Positions 7,728 through 16,728 are shown, counted from the first letter of the stretch. The stretch is 64,000 bases of DNA from Sphingobium sp. 15-1 (GCF_013375535.1 NZ_JABXJG010000001.1:2832001-2896000), one strand, 5' to 3'. Notes: generated by a model not told the origin, from the letters alone. Made by a program: numbers and translations.

Positions 7728-8017
7728 TGGTGGTTCCGGGGCGGCGTCGCGAGGCGCCGCCGCGCCATCGGCATGATCGGGAGATGGCGGTCGGGGAACG
7801 GAAAAGGCGCGGATCGGAGGGGGAACGCGGCTAGGGCAAGATCAAAGAAATGGCGCCATGCCTTTGGGCATCACGCCATAACCTCTTGTCTGCACATCCT
7901 TTTTCCGAGGTGGGGCGATGGCGGCACGAATCTGCGTATAGCGCCATGTTCCCCAAAAGACGCGGATTTCCGCCACTCTTCATGGCGCCATCGGCGCTAC
8001 GCCAAAGGAATTGCACC
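7728..8017. other. Candidate oriT / relaxase leader region
   Basis: 290 bp without a gene, directly before the relaxase. It holds a hairpin ggcggcg/cgccgcc (7740-7761), a nested hairpin (tggcg...cgcca with atgcc/ggcat inside, 7851-7878) and repeated ggcgccat (7852-7859, 7984-7991; gcgccat at 7941-7947). Origins of transfer usually sit beside the relaxase gene and contain such repeats. I could not identify a nick site with confidence. Confidence 0.4.
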
Positions 8018-9997
8018 ATGTCGCATGACGACGAGATCGAACCGCATCTGGGCAAGCCGCGCGCAACGCCAATCCGGCGCGGGCGCAGTTATAGGGGACT
8101 GGTGTTGCAGGCCGCCAATCTGGCCGGCGGGATCAGGACCGCTGGCGCGCGCCGAAGCCGGTTCCATGGCAACCGATCAGGCGTTGGCGTTGGTGTCGGC
8201 CGGGTGCTTGCTTCGCGCGATCGCTTCGCCGCCTACCGCCAACGTCGCGCCATCGTGAAATCACGCATCGTCCGGCTCGACCGGACGAAGGGCATGGATG
8301 CAGCGCGCGCGCATCTGCGCTATATCCAGCGCGACGGCGTGACCCGCGAGCGCACGCCGGGCCAGCTCTATTCGACCGGCGAAGACCGGGCCGACGGCAA
8401 GGCGTTCCTCGAGCGCCAGACAGGCGATCGGCACCAGTTCCGCTTCATCGTCTCGGCCGAGGACGGCGAGCATTACGACGACCTTAAATCGCTGACCCGC
8501 CGCCTGATGACGCAGATGGAGCAGGATCTTGGCACGAAGCTCGATTGGGTGGCGGTCGATCATTTCAACACCGGCCATCCCCACAGCCATATCGTCGTGC
8601 GCGGCAAGGACGAGCGCGGCCGCGATCTGATCATCGGCCGGGAATATCTGACCGGAGGAATCCGTGAACGCGCCGCCGAGCTGGTGTCGCTCGACCTGGG
8701 GCCGCGCACCGACATCGAGATTGGCGAGCGCCTCCGCAACGAGATCGAGCAGGAGCGGTTGACCAGCATCGATCGTCATCTGTTGCGCGGGATGGACCGG
8801 GATCGGATGGTGGCCGCCGCCGACCGCGATCCCTTCCAGCAGAGCTTGCGCGCGGGCCGCCTGCGCAAGCTCGAACGGCTGGGCCTCGCCGACGAGATCG
8901 AGCCGGGCCGCTGGAGCTTGGCCGAAGGCATGGATGATGTGCTGCGTCGCATGGGGGAGCGGGGCGACATCATCCGCACCATGCAGCGTGCCTTCTCGCA
9001 GCATGGGCTGGAACGCGCCGGGAGCGACTATGTGATTGCCGATCCGGCGGCCATGCAAGCGGTCGTCGGGCGCATGGTGGAGCGGGGTCTGTCCGACGAG
9101 CTTAATGACCGCCATTATCTGATCGTGGACGCGACCGATGGGCGGTCGCATTATGTCGATATTGGCAGGGGCGATGCGACGGGTCCGATTCCCGCGGACG
9201 CGCTGGTGCGGATCGAACCGAAAATTGTCGCTGCCCGTGCGGTGGATCGCACCGTGGCGGAGGTCGCCGCCGCGCATGGCGGACGCTATTCGATCGATAT
9301 CCATCTTCGGCATGATCCCAATGCTTCGCAGAGCTATGCCGAAACCCATGTCCGACGTTTGGAAGCGATGCGCAGAATCATGGGCAGCCTTGAACGCGAG
9401 GCGGATGGCACATGGATCATCGCTCCCGATTATGTCCAACGAGCGATCCTGTTCGAGGCCCGGCAGGCGAAGGCAGCGCCGGTCATCATCGAGACGCTCT
9501 CCACGCTGCCGCTCGACCGGCAAGTGGGCAGCGATGGCGCGACCTGGCTCGACCGGCAGCTAGCCGGCACCGATCCCGAACCGTTGCGCGATGCGGGTTT
9601 CGGCCGGGAAGCGCGCGAGGCGCTGGACCAGCGGCGGCGTTGGCTGATCGAACAGGGACTGGCAAAGCAGGAGCAGGATAACATCGTCATCCGCGCGAAC
9701 CTGCTGGCGACATTGCGGCGGCGGGAACTCGCCCGCGTCGCGGGGCAACTTTCCGACGAGCTCGGGCTGGCTTATGCAGAGGCCAGGCCGGGTGAGCGGA
9801 TCGAGGGTGTGTATCGTCGCCCGGTAGACCTGGCATCGGGCCGTTATGCGCTGATCGAAAAGAGCCGCGAATTTACCTTCGTGCCGTGGCGACCTGTACT
9901 GGATCGCCACATCGACAAGCAGGTGTCCGGCATCATGCGTGGCGATGCGATCAACTGGACGATCGGCCGCCAGCGTAGCGGCCCGTCGATTTCTTAG
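8018..9997 (+). CDS. Relaxase (VirD2-like with DUF3363)
   Basis: A 659-residue protein starting MSHDDEIEPHLGKPRATPIR. After a basic N-terminus (residues 1-90), the relaxase fold shows HLRYIQRDGV with the likely nicking tyrosine near 108, and the metal-binding motif DHFNTGHPHSHIVVRG near 185-200. The long C-terminal half matches the DUF3363 architecture (RLRKLERLGLADEIEPGRWS and later). It would nick oriT and pilot the strand to TraG. The start was chosen by caaaggaat before ATG and by family length. Confidence 0.9.
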   Translation: MSHDDEIEPHLGKPRATPIRRGRSYRGLVLQAANLAGGIRTAGARRSRFHGNRSGVGVGVGRVLASRDRFAAYRQRRAIVKSRIVRLDRTKGMDAARAHLRYIQRDGVTRERTPGQLYSTGEDRADGKAFLERQTGDRHQFRFIVSAEDGEHYDDLKSLTRRLMTQMEQDLGTKLDWVAVDHFNTGHPHSHIVVRGKDERGRDLIIGREYLTGGIRERAAELVSLDLGPRTDIEIGERLRNEIEQERLTSIDRHLLRGMDRDRMVAAADRDPFQQSLRAGRLRKLERLGLADEIEPGRWSLAEGMDDVLRRMGERGDIIRTMQRAFSQHGLERAGSDYVIADPAAMQAVVGRMVERGLSDELNDRHYLIVDATDGRSHYVDIGRGDATGPIPADALVRIEPKIVAARAVDRTVAEVAAAHGGRYSIDIHLRHDPNASQSYAETHVRRLEAMRRIMGSLEREADGTWIIAPDYVQRAILFEARQAKAAPVIIETLSTLPLDRQVGSDGATWLDRQLAGTDPEPLRDAGFGREAREALDQRRRWLIEQGLAKQEQDNIVIRANLLATLRRRELARVAGQLSDELGLAYAEARPGERIEGVYRRPVDLASGRYALIEKSREFTFVPWRPVLDRHIDKQVSGIMRGDAINWTIGRQRSGPSIS

Positions 9998-10056
9998 GGA
10001 TCGAAAGCAAGGATATCGCATAGATTTTGGCGGTCTATCGTAAATACGGAGTGGCG

Positions 10057-10350
10057 ATGTCCAAGGACGCCGTTTTCATGATGAAGCTGGAACCTGACCT
10101 CCGTAATATCTTCATGGAAGGGGTCGAAGCGGCGCATCGCCCGGCTTTGCAGATCGTGCGCGACTTTGCGCGCGGGTTCGCCCAGCGTCAGCGTGAAGCG
10201 CAAGGCTATGATGATTTTTTGAGGCAGAAGGTCGAGACGGCCCGTTTGTCGCTCCGTGCCGGGCATGGCCGGTTCAACGAAGAAGTCGAGGCGGACTTCG
10301 CTGTCCGTCGAGCAGAGTTGCGGCGTCCTATTGGCGAGGTGGGCGTGTAA
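10057..10350 (+). CDS. RelB/RHH-type antitoxin without an intact toxin
   Basis: A 97-residue protein starting MSKDAVFMMKLEPDLRNIFM. The N-terminal RHH strand (VFMMKLEPDLR) and helices (RPALQIVRDFARGFAQRQRE) match antitoxins of toxin-antitoxin stability systems. The tail carries the usual RKVETARLSLRAGHGRFNEE motif. cggagtgg precedes ATG. The expected RelE partner starts at 10348 but is broken, so this is an orphan antitoxin. Confidence 0.7.
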   Translation: MSKDAVFMMKLEPDLRNIFMEGVEAAHRPALQIVRDFARGFAQRQREAQGYDDFLRQKVETARLSLRAGHGRFNEEVEADFAVRRAELRRPIGEVGV

Positions 10351-10440
10351 AGGCCGGTCAGGCGCGGGAAACCATGCAGAACCGGATTGAGATCGTCGAC
10401 TATATTGCGGCGGGCCTTGTCAACGACAGCGACAAGATAA
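10348..10440 (+). pseudogene. Decayed RelE/ParE toxin start
   Basis: Reading on from the antitoxin stop in a shifted frame gives VKAGQARETMQNRIEIVDYI then AAGLVNDSDKINGG. RIEIVDYIA is the usual RelE helix-1 motif (normally followed by DNP), but the remaining strands and the catalytic C-terminus are missing. The locus has lost its toxin while keeping the antitoxin. Confidence 0.45.
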
Positions 10441-10503
10441 ACGGGGGACCAACAAGATCATCGGCAACAGTCTCGAGCATTGTGAGAAGTTCACCTTGAA
10501 GGC

Positions 10504-11058
10504 TCATGCGCGCGCCATCCGTTCTTCGAACCTGTCTTGGGCCAGATTGGCTTCGCGCTGATTGCCCAGCCTGATCGCATCGACCAGCGCCAGAAATTCA
10601 TAAAGTCGCTGATCTATGAGAGCTGCTTCGGGGACAGATTTGAATAATGGCGTTATTGATGAACCTCGCTGGCTTCCTTCGGCGTGAGGCCACACATAGA
10701 TATCCGCGCCTGAGCTAACAAGTTGTCCTTCGGGCATGGGCGCAGCAGCAAAACCGGTAGCGATGCCACGCTGCGGTGCACCAGGTTTGGCAGGAAACAC
10801 ATACTTCAGCCCGTGCTGAACAAATTCAGTGAGATTGCGTCGGTTGACTTTCGGGCGATCGTTGGACTTAATGGCCAATGTGGCAGCGATACTGCGCTGG
10901 AGTGATGCGCTTATCTCCGTTTTGCTGATGCCCAATGCGCTTTCCAGACTTCTCAGTGCAAATGGGTCGGAGCTAACTGGCTCATTAAGGCAGCCTCGCC
11001 TGATCTGGTCTTCCAAACTCACCAGCTTGAGCAATATAACGATGTCTTGGCTTTTCAT
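10504..11058 (-). CDS. Winged-helix DNA-binding protein, unknown role
   Basis: 184 residues from ATG 11058 (MKSQDIVILLKLVSLEDQIR); an in-frame TTG at 11097 would add 13. The N-terminal part looks like a winged HTH: helices ILLKLVSLE and FALRSLESALGISKTEISAS LQRS, then a C-terminal domain with YVWPHAEGSQRGSSITPLF. Such proteins often sit beside a nucleotidyltransferase partner, but none follows here. It is opposite in direction to the transfer genes, as cargo usually is. Confidence 0.6.
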   Translation of the reverse strand: MKSQDIVILLKLVSLEDQIRRGCLNEPVSSDPFALRSLESALGISKTEISASLQRSIAATLAIKSNDRPKVNRRNLTEFVQHGLKYVFPAKPGAPQRGIATGFAAAPMPEGQLVSSGADIYVWPHAEGSQRGSSITPLFKSVPEAALIDQRLYEFLALVDAIRLGNQREANLAQDRFEERMARA

Positions 11059-11202
11059 GGCGAGCTCATCTGTCCGCTGTCCTAGGACCAAGGACAAATA
11101 TGCTCTAAGCCATAGGTGTCAAACACCAAGGATCTTGGAGGTTCAGGCCTTCGGTAATTCCTCAGGCAGTTCACACTCACATCGCATATTTCGGCATCGA
11201 TA

Positions 11203-11573
11203 AGATAGAATGCGGGAAGGAAAGCCTGATGCGCGCACTCGCCGCATTTCACCGTCCTCTGCCGCAAATCCCTTTCGCCCACTCGTTGGCACAGGCCGGA
11301 GATTAACCGGAACAGCCCGTCTTGTTGTTATCCCATCGTCGGGGGGAAAACATCGACGCGGCCGGCGAAGAACTGACGGAACAGCGCGAGTTTTGCATCG
11401 GGCGATGAAGAGGCTGAGATCGTCGGAGTAGTCGGGTTTGTCGCCAACATCTCGTCCGACACTTTCCTGCCCTGTTCCCCTTCGAGCACACGGAGCGCGC
11501 GTTCAAGTTCCGACCGCTCGGCATCCAGCGCTGCGAGGCGTGTCCTGATTTGCCGAATCTTTTCGAACGTCAT
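11203..11573 (-). pseudogene. N-terminal remnant of a TOTE-type primase protein (copy 2)
   Basis: From ATG 11573 the minus strand reads MTFEKIRQIRTRLAALDAER (coiled coil), then SSPDAKLALFRQFFAGRVDV. A frameshift near 11340 leads to FSPRRWDNNKTGCSG, an in-frame stop follows, then SPACANEWAKGICG. After another frameshift VKCGECAHQAFLPA appears, which is the cysteine motif following PRRW in TOTE primases. Everything downstream is lost. The order of motifs makes the identification firm even though the gene is dead. Confidence 0.7.
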
Positions 11574-11673
11574 GCTGTCGCCGTCGACCTTTCCGGGGCG
11601 CCTTTACAGTGTCCCGCCAAGATTTGTATGCCATGCGGAGTTCGGATTCACAGTGGCAGGCGGAAGGTTCGAA

Positions 11674-12084
11674 ATGCCCGGAAGTAAGCTGCGGGTCTGG
11701 GCAAAAGCGCCGTCGCGTCCGATTCCTCCGGATGACGTCGAGAAGCGGGCCATCATGGAAGCTTGTGAGTCGTTCATCAGCGACGTGCTTAAACCGCGTT
11801 TCTTGCCTGCGATCAAGCCGACCGAGTGGAACTACGTCATCGACATACGGGGAGCGTATGCGGCAGGGCGCTATCGTTTCATGCAGCGTTACCGATCGGG
11901 GATGGTACACAATCGCGGCGAGGAGTTCGATGCGCCCTTCGCGCGGATTGACCGGATGGGGCCGGACAACTTCGACATTCAGTGGATGCGGCACACCGGG
12001 CAATGGTGGCGTCTTCATAGTGGGGTGACGTTTGCCCGTGCGCTGCACCTGTTGGAAACGGACGGGGTTCTCCATCCGCCATGA
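11674..12084 (+). CDS. Conserved hypothetical protein (DUF3024-like)
   Basis: 136 residues from ATG 11674 (MPGSKLRVWAKAPSRPIPPD), preceded by gcggaagg. Conserved-looking blocks are FISDVLKPRFLPAIKPTEWN, YVIDIRGAY, RYRFMQRYRSG and DNFDIQWMRHTGQWWRLHSG. I have a weak recollection of DUF3024 proteins having this pattern; the function is unknown. The tail LLETDGVLHPP looks complete. It lies in the second cargo spot, next to the TOTE remnant. Confidence 0.55.
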   Translation: MPGSKLRVWAKAPSRPIPPDDVEKRAIMEACESFISDVLKPRFLPAIKPTEWNYVIDIRGAYAAGRYRFMQRYRSGMVHNRGEEFDAPFARIDRMGPDNFDIQWMRHTGQWWRLHSGVTFARALHLLETDGVLHPP

Positions 12085-12654
12085 TGGGTTTGTCCGAGCG
12101 GCGCGCATCCATGAGAAGGCAACGATGACGGCCAGTGATGTGATCGCGCTGTTTCATGAGCGGCGGTGCGCCTTCGCACCGACGGGGGGGTGGGGCGCAC
12201 CTGATGCCGATCAGATAGGGTTGGCGTACACCCAATAAAGCACGAACCCGGCATGATTCTGAAGAAAAAAATATGAGGTGGGCGGATGGGGGCATGTGTA
12301 GGTTAAAGTTGGCATGTCAGTGCAGATTTTTATAAGTATAGATATCGATTGAATCTGTTCTTCACAAGAGTTTTGGAAGCGGATTGGTAAAATTTGATTT
12401 TAGTAATAAATTAGATTGTATATTAAATAGTTGCTGTATATTAATAATTAATCCGTCGTATCCGAAACCGGATCATTTTGTATTTTGAAATGCAGGATGA
12501 GTTCATGGCGCCCAGCATCTATCTAGCCGCGTATGAAACTGTGCCTCCAGCGGGTTTGGCCGGGTGCAACCGATGTAACGCCTCTTCCCTGACCTGATCC
12601 AGCTTTGGCCCCGTCCGTGCCGCATGTCGCGGCCCGCGAGTCGGAGCCATCGCC
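12085..12654. other. Gene-poor, locally AT-rich stretch before traG
   Basis: 570 bp with no gene I can support; a 37-codon frame starting at 12125 is unconvincing. From about 12290 to 12500 the sequence turns strikingly A/T-rich (runs such as taataaattagattgtatat) in a GC-rich window, with a small palindrome tatccgaaaccggatc near 12460. It most likely contains the promoter of the traG-trb operon and may be a silencing or binding region. Confidence 0.5.
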
Positions 12655-14700
12655 ATGACCCCTACCAAGCTGCTCGTCGGGCAGATTTTCATCGTTTTCG
12701 CCATCGTCATCCTGGGGCTTTGGGCCGCGACCCAATGGGCCGCGGCGATGCTTGGCTATCAGGCGCAGCTTGGCCAACCCTGGGCGATCCTGCTCGATAC
12801 CCCCATCTATCGCCCCTGGCAGCTCTTCGGCTGGTGGTATCATTATGAGGCTTATGCCCCGGCGGTGTTCGACAAGGCCGGAGCGCTGGCGGGCGCGAGC
12901 GGTTTTCTGGGTTGCGCCTCGGCTATCATCGGTTCGCTTTGGCGGGCCCGGCAGAAGCGCCATGTCACCACCTATGGTTCCTCGCGCTGGGCGTCGCGCG
13001 GAGAGATCGGCAAGGCCGGGCTGTTCGGTGACGCAGGTGTGTTCCTCGGAAGGCTTGGTGCGGATTATCTGCGCCATGACGGGCCGGAGCATGTCATGGC
13101 CTTCGCGCCGACCCGTTCGGGCAAGGGCGTTGGGCTGGTGGTGCCCTCCCTGCTGTCCTGGACCGGCAGCACCGTGGTTCATGACATCAAGGGGGAGAAC
13201 TGGCAGCTCACCGCGGGCTGGCGCTCGCGCTTCTCGCATTGCCTGCTCTTCAACCCGACCGATCCGCGTTCGGCCCGCTACAATCCGCTGCTGGAGGTGC
13301 GCAAGGGTCCGGACGAAGTCCGTGATGTCCAGAATATCGCGGACATCCTTGTCGATCCCGAAGGTGCGCTCGAACGTCGCTCGCATTGGGAAAAAACCTC
13401 CCACTCGCTGCTGGTCGGCGCGATCCTCCATGTCCTCTATGCCGAGGAGGAAAAGACCCTTGCGCGGGTAGCGACCTTTCTGAGCGATCCGCGGCGATCC
13501 TTTGCCCACACGCTGCGCCGGATGATGGCGACCAACCATCTGGGCACCAAGGAGCATCCACAGGTCCATCCCGTCGTCGCGTCGGCCGCCCGCGAAGTGC
13601 TGAACAAGTCGGAGAATGAACGCAGTGGCGTTCTCTCCACCGCCATGTCGTTCCTTGGGCTCTACCGCGATCCCATCGTTGCGCGCAACACGGCGGCCTG
13701 CGACTGGCGCATCACCGATCTTGTCGATGGGCCGGTGCCGGTATCGCTCTATCTGGTCATTCCGCCGTCCGACATTTCGCGGACCAAGCCGCTGGTGCGC
13801 CTCGTCCTGAACCAGATCGGCCGTCGCCTGACCGAACGGCTGGAGGGCGATCCCCGCAAAAGCCGCAAGCATCAGCTCCTCATGATGCTGGACGAGTTCC
13901 CGGCCCTGGGGCGGCTCGATTTCTTCGAGACGGCGCTGGCCTTCATGGCGGGCTACGGCATCCGCGCCTTTCTGATCGCCCAGAGCCTCAACCAGATCAG
14001 CAAGGCTTATGGCGAGAACAACGCCATTCTCGACAATTGCCATGTGCGCATCGCCTTCTCGTCCAATGATGAGCGCACGGCCAAGCGGATTTCGGATGCG
14101 CTCGGGACCGCCACCGAATTGCGCGCGCAGCGCAACTATGCAGGCCACCGGCTCGCGCCCTGGCTCAGCCATGTCATGGTCTCGCGGCAGGAGACGGCCC
14201 GCCCGTTGCTGACGCCCGGCGAGGTGATGCAGTTGCCGCCCGCCGACGAACTGGTGCTGGTTTCGGGCTTGGCTCCCATTCGCGCGAAGAAGCTGCGCTA
14301 TTTCGAGGACCGCAATTTTACGGTGCGGGTGCTGCCGCCTCCCAATCTTGATAATGACGATGGCGTCTATGCCGATCGGCCCAAGCCGCGTCCCGACGAT
14401 TGGGGCAGCGAGGTGCGTGGTTTGCACATCGGTCTGACGGCAAGCGTCGAGGAAGATGCTCAGGCCTTTGACGAGGAAAGCGAGGGCGGCCCGCAGCAGC
14501 AGCGACATCCCGGCCTTCCCGAAGAACAGAGCGTCCAGGTCGTCGAACCCGATCGCGATGTGCTGGTCGGCACGGAGGACGAGAGCGACGAGGTTGCCGA
14601 CCGGCGCGCCATGGATCGTCTGCGCGGCCTTAATAGCGTGCAGCGGGCCCATGCGATGAACGAAGCCGATCGCGGCGACGATCTGCTGCCGAGCTTCTGA
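12655..14700 (+). CDS. traG: TraG, type IV coupling protein (VirD4 family)
   Basis: A 681-residue protein starting MTPTKLLVGQIFIVFAIVIL. Two N-terminal membrane regions (about 7-30 and 75-100) are followed by the ATPase: Walker A in APTRSGKGVGLVVPSLLSW, VHDIKGEN, and Walker B in LLMMLDEFPALGRLDF. FLIAQSLNQI is the family sensor motif. It links the relaxosome to the trb channel at the inner membrane. It heads a long co-directional operon; the next gene begins 16 bp after its stop. Confidence 0.93.
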   Translation: MTPTKLLVGQIFIVFAIVILGLWAATQWAAAMLGYQAQLGQPWAILLDTPIYRPWQLFGWWYHYEAYAPAVFDKAGALAGASGFLGCASAIIGSLWRARQKRHVTTYGSSRWASRGEIGKAGLFGDAGVFLGRLGADYLRHDGPEHVMAFAPTRSGKGVGLVVPSLLSWTGSTVVHDIKGENWQLTAGWRSRFSHCLLFNPTDPRSARYNPLLEVRKGPDEVRDVQNIADILVDPEGALERRSHWEKTSHSLLVGAILHVLYAEEEKTLARVATFLSDPRRSFAHTLRRMMATNHLGTKEHPQVHPVVASAAREVLNKSENERSGVLSTAMSFLGLYRDPIVARNTAACDWRITDLVDGPVPVSLYLVIPPSDISRTKPLVRLVLNQIGRRLTERLEGDPRKSRKHQLLMMLDEFPALGRLDFFETALAFMAGYGIRAFLIAQSLNQISKAYGENNAILDNCHVRIAFSSNDERTAKRISDALGTATELRAQRNYAGHRLAPWLSHVMVSRQETARPLLTPGEVMQLPPADELVLVSGLAPIRAKKLRYFEDRNFTVRVLPPPNLDNDDGVYADRPKPRPDDWGSEVRGLHIGLTASVEEDAQAFDEESEGGPQQQRHPGLPEEQSVQVVEPDRDVLVGTEDESDEVADRRAMDRLRGLNSVQRAHAMNEADRGDDLLPSF

Positions 14701-14716
14701 TGGAAAGTCGGCAAAT

Positions 14717-15121
14717 ATGAAACCCCGCCATCACCTCTATCTGGACGAGGAACTGACCGCGCAACTGGAACGGCTCGGATCGAAACCGGGCACGTCCAAA
14801 TCTGCGATCGTCGCTGACGCGCTGCGCGCCTATCTCAATCGCCGCGCCACGCGCGAGGTCGACGATCTTCTCAAAGTCCGGCTCGACCGGATCAGCACCC
14901 AGCTCGGCCGGATCGAGCGGGACAGCCTTGTCCTTCTGGAAACGCTCTCGCTGTTCGTCCGCTATCAGCTTACCGTCACCGCGCCGCTGCCCGAAGCCGA
15001 CAAGGCCGCGCAAGCGGTAGGGCGCGAGCGCTTCCGCCGCTTCGTGGATCAGGTCGGGCGGCAACTCGCCACCGGCCGATCGATCGATACCGCCTCTTCC
15101 GATGAAGGAGACGCGCGATGA
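14717..15121 (+). CDS. CopG-family ribbon-helix-helix protein
   Basis: A 134-residue protein starting MKPRHHLYLDEELTAQLERL. The first 45 residues form an RHH domain (HHLYLDEEL strand; GTSKSAIVADALRAYLNRRA helices), and a helical region with a hydrophobic patch (LVLLETLSLFVRYQLTV) follows. In Tn4371-like elements a CopG-like gene regularly sits between traG and trbB. It may regulate transfer or bind oriT. Its stop overlaps the trbB ATG (ATGA). Confidence 0.82.
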   Translation: MKPRHHLYLDEELTAQLERLGSKPGTSKSAIVADALRAYLNRRATREVDDLLKVRLDRISTQLGRIERDSLVLLETLSLFVRYQLTVTAPLPEADKAAQAVGRERFRRFVDQVGRQLATGRSIDTASSDEGDAR

Positions 15122-16095
15122 GCAGCGCCGGCAACGCGACCGCTCGCGGTCGTCACTGGGCGATGCTTCGCACGGCGATGGGACCGGCCGTAGCCGCGGC
15201 TTTGTCCGATCCCCTCGTCGTCGAGATCATGGTCAACCCTGATGGCGCGCTGCGTCTCGACCGATTGGGCGAAGGGCGTATCGATACCGGCGCACGGCTC
15301 GAGCCTGCCGAAACCGAACGGATCATTCGCCTGGTCGCCAGCCATGCGCGCGCGGAGGTTCACGCCAATGCGCCGATCCTCAGTGCCGAACTGCCAGAAG
15401 GCGGCGAGCGTTTCGAAGGGCTGCTGCCGCCGGTGTCGGCAGCCCCCTGCTTTTCCATCCGCAAGCCGGCCGCGCGCATCCATCGCCTGATGGATTATGT
15501 GACGGACGGCATCATGCGCGCCGAGGTCGCGCTCGCCTTGTCGACCGCGGTGGTCGAGCGCAGGAATATCCTCGTCGCGGGCGGCACCTCGTCGGGCAAA
15601 ACCACGCTCGCCAACGCGCTCCTTCATGAAATGGCGGATCTCGATGAGCGGGTGATCCTGATCGAGGACACTCGCGAGTTGCAATGCGCCGCGCCTGATA
15701 CGGTCGCGCTTCGCACCAGGCCGGGCGTTGTGACGATGGCCGACCTGGTGCGCTCGACGCTGCGCCTGCGCCCGGACCGCATCATCATAGGCGAGGTCCG
15801 GGGCGGCGAGGCGCTGGACATGCTCAAGGCCTGGAACACCGGCCATCCCGGCGGCATCGCTACGGTCCACGCCAACAGCGCCCGCGCCGCGCTTTACCGG
15901 ATCGAGCAGCTTGTCGCCGAATGCGTCGTCACCGTGCCGCGGCGGCTGATTGCCGAGGCGATCGACATGGTGGTGTTCATCTCCGGCCGGGGCACCGGCC
16001 GCAGGATCGAGTCCGTCGTCGAGGTCGGTGGTCTCGATGCCGACGGCGATTACGCCGTCTCCCACCTCATCATCCCCCACAGTATAGGAGACTGA
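15118..16095 (+). CDS. trbB: TrbB, secretion ATPase (VirB11 family)
   Basis: A 325-residue protein starting MSSAGNATARGRHWAMLRTA. Walker A is VAGGTSSGKTTLANALLHE, the Asp box is VILIEDTRELQC, Walker B is RPDRIIIGEVRGGEALDMLK and the His box is GHPGGIATVHANS. The family is a hexameric cytoplasmic ATPase that powers pilus assembly and substrate transfer. It follows the CopG gene by ATGA overlap and precedes trbC by 4 bp. Confidence 0.93.
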   Translation: MSSAGNATARGRHWAMLRTAMGPAVAAALSDPLVVEIMVNPDGALRLDRLGEGRIDTGARLEPAETERIIRLVASHARAEVHANAPILSAELPEGGERFEGLLPPVSAAPCFSIRKPAARIHRLMDYVTDGIMRAEVALALSTAVVERRNILVAGGTSSGKTTLANALLHEMADLDERVILIEDTRELQCAAPDTVALRTRPGVVTMADLVRSTLRLRPDRIIIGEVRGGEALDMLKAWNTGHPGGIATVHANSARAALYRIEQLVAECVVTVPRRLIAEAIDMVVFISGRGTGRRIESVVEVGGLDADGDYAVSHLIIPHSIGD

Positions 16096-16099
16096 ACCC

Positions 16100-16429
16100 A
16101 TGCGCGCCCCTGATGCGTCCATTACCCGCCGCCTGTCGGACAGGCTGCTTGTCGCCGTCGCACTTCTTGTGCCCGTTTCCGCCTTTGCGGCCGGTTCCGG
16201 AATGCCCTGGGAGGAGCCGCTGCAGCAGATTCTCGAATCGGTGCAAGGCCCGGTCGCCAAGATCGTCGCGGTGATCATCATCATCACCACGGGCCTGGCG
16301 CTGGCCTTTGGCGAGACGTCGGGCGGCTTTCGCAAACTGATCCAGATCGTGTTCGGCCTGTCGATCGCCTTTGCCGCGTCGAGCTTCTTCCTGTCCTTCT
16401 TCAGCTTCGGCGGCGGGGCGCTGGTCTGA
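16100..16429 (+). CDS. trbC: TrbC, prepilin (VirB2 family)
   Basis: A 109-residue protein starting MRAPDASITRRLSDRLLVAV. A long signal sequence ends near VSAFAAGSG, and two hydrophobic helices follow (IVAVIIIITTGLALAF and IVFGLSIAFAASSFFLSFF). This is the pilin layout; TraF at 6107 probably processes and cyclises it. The stop overlaps the trbD ATG by one base (TGATG). Confidence 0.9.
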   Translation: MRAPDASITRRLSDRLLVAVALLVPVSAFAAGSGMPWEEPLQQILESVQGPVAKIVAVIIIITTGLALAFGETSGGFRKLIQIVFGLSIAFAASSFFLSFFSFGGGALV

Positions 16430-16728
16430 TGGTCGAGACCAGCTTCATCGGCGCGGGTCATTTTGGCGGCGGGCCTGTCGAAGGCTTTGAGGTGCCGCTG
16501 CATCGTTCGCTAACCGAACCGATCCTACTGGGCGGCGCCCCGCGCGGGATCGCGATCCTCAACGGCACGCTCGCCGCCGCCATGGGGCTGGGCCTCCAGC
16601 AATGGATCGCGGGGCTGCTGCTCTGGCTCGCCGGACACAGTCTCGCGGTCTTTGCCGCCAGGCGCGATCCCGATTTCGCGCCCGTCCTCGCTCGCCACCT
16701 CCGGCAGAAGGTCCATCTCTCATGCTGA
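16429..16728 (+). CDS. trbD: TrbD (VirB3 family)
   Basis: A 99-residue protein starting MVETSFIGAGHFGGGPVEGF. The motif EGFEVPLHRSLTEPILLGGA followed by PRGIAILNGTLAAAMGLG and a hydrophobic helix (IAGLLLWLAGHSLAVFAARR) is typical of TrbD/VirB3, an inner-membrane partner of the TrbE ATPase. Its stop overlaps the trbE start (ATGCTGA). Confidence 0.9.
   Translation: MVETSFIGAGHFGGGPVEGFEVPLHRSLTEPILLGGAPRGIAILNGTLAAAMGLGLQQWIAGLLLWLAGHSLAVFAARRDPDFAPVLARHLRQKVHLSC

Noticed and set aside
7879-7905. An RP4-like nick site near cacatcctttttcc
   Set aside because: Shares only ATCCT with the known nick consensus and lacks the following G; too weak to call.
12125-12238. 37-residue frame starting MTASDVIALFHERRC
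   Set aside because: Too short, no ribosome site and no recognisable fold.
12523-14652. 709-codon open frame on the minus strand opposite traG
   Set aside because: Antisense to a well-supported coupling protein; His/Arg/Gly-rich composition without domains, as expected from GC-rich codon shadowing.
15049-16503. 484-codon minus-strand frame opposite trbB and trbC
   Set aside because: Covers two verified genes; no ribosome site or family similarity.
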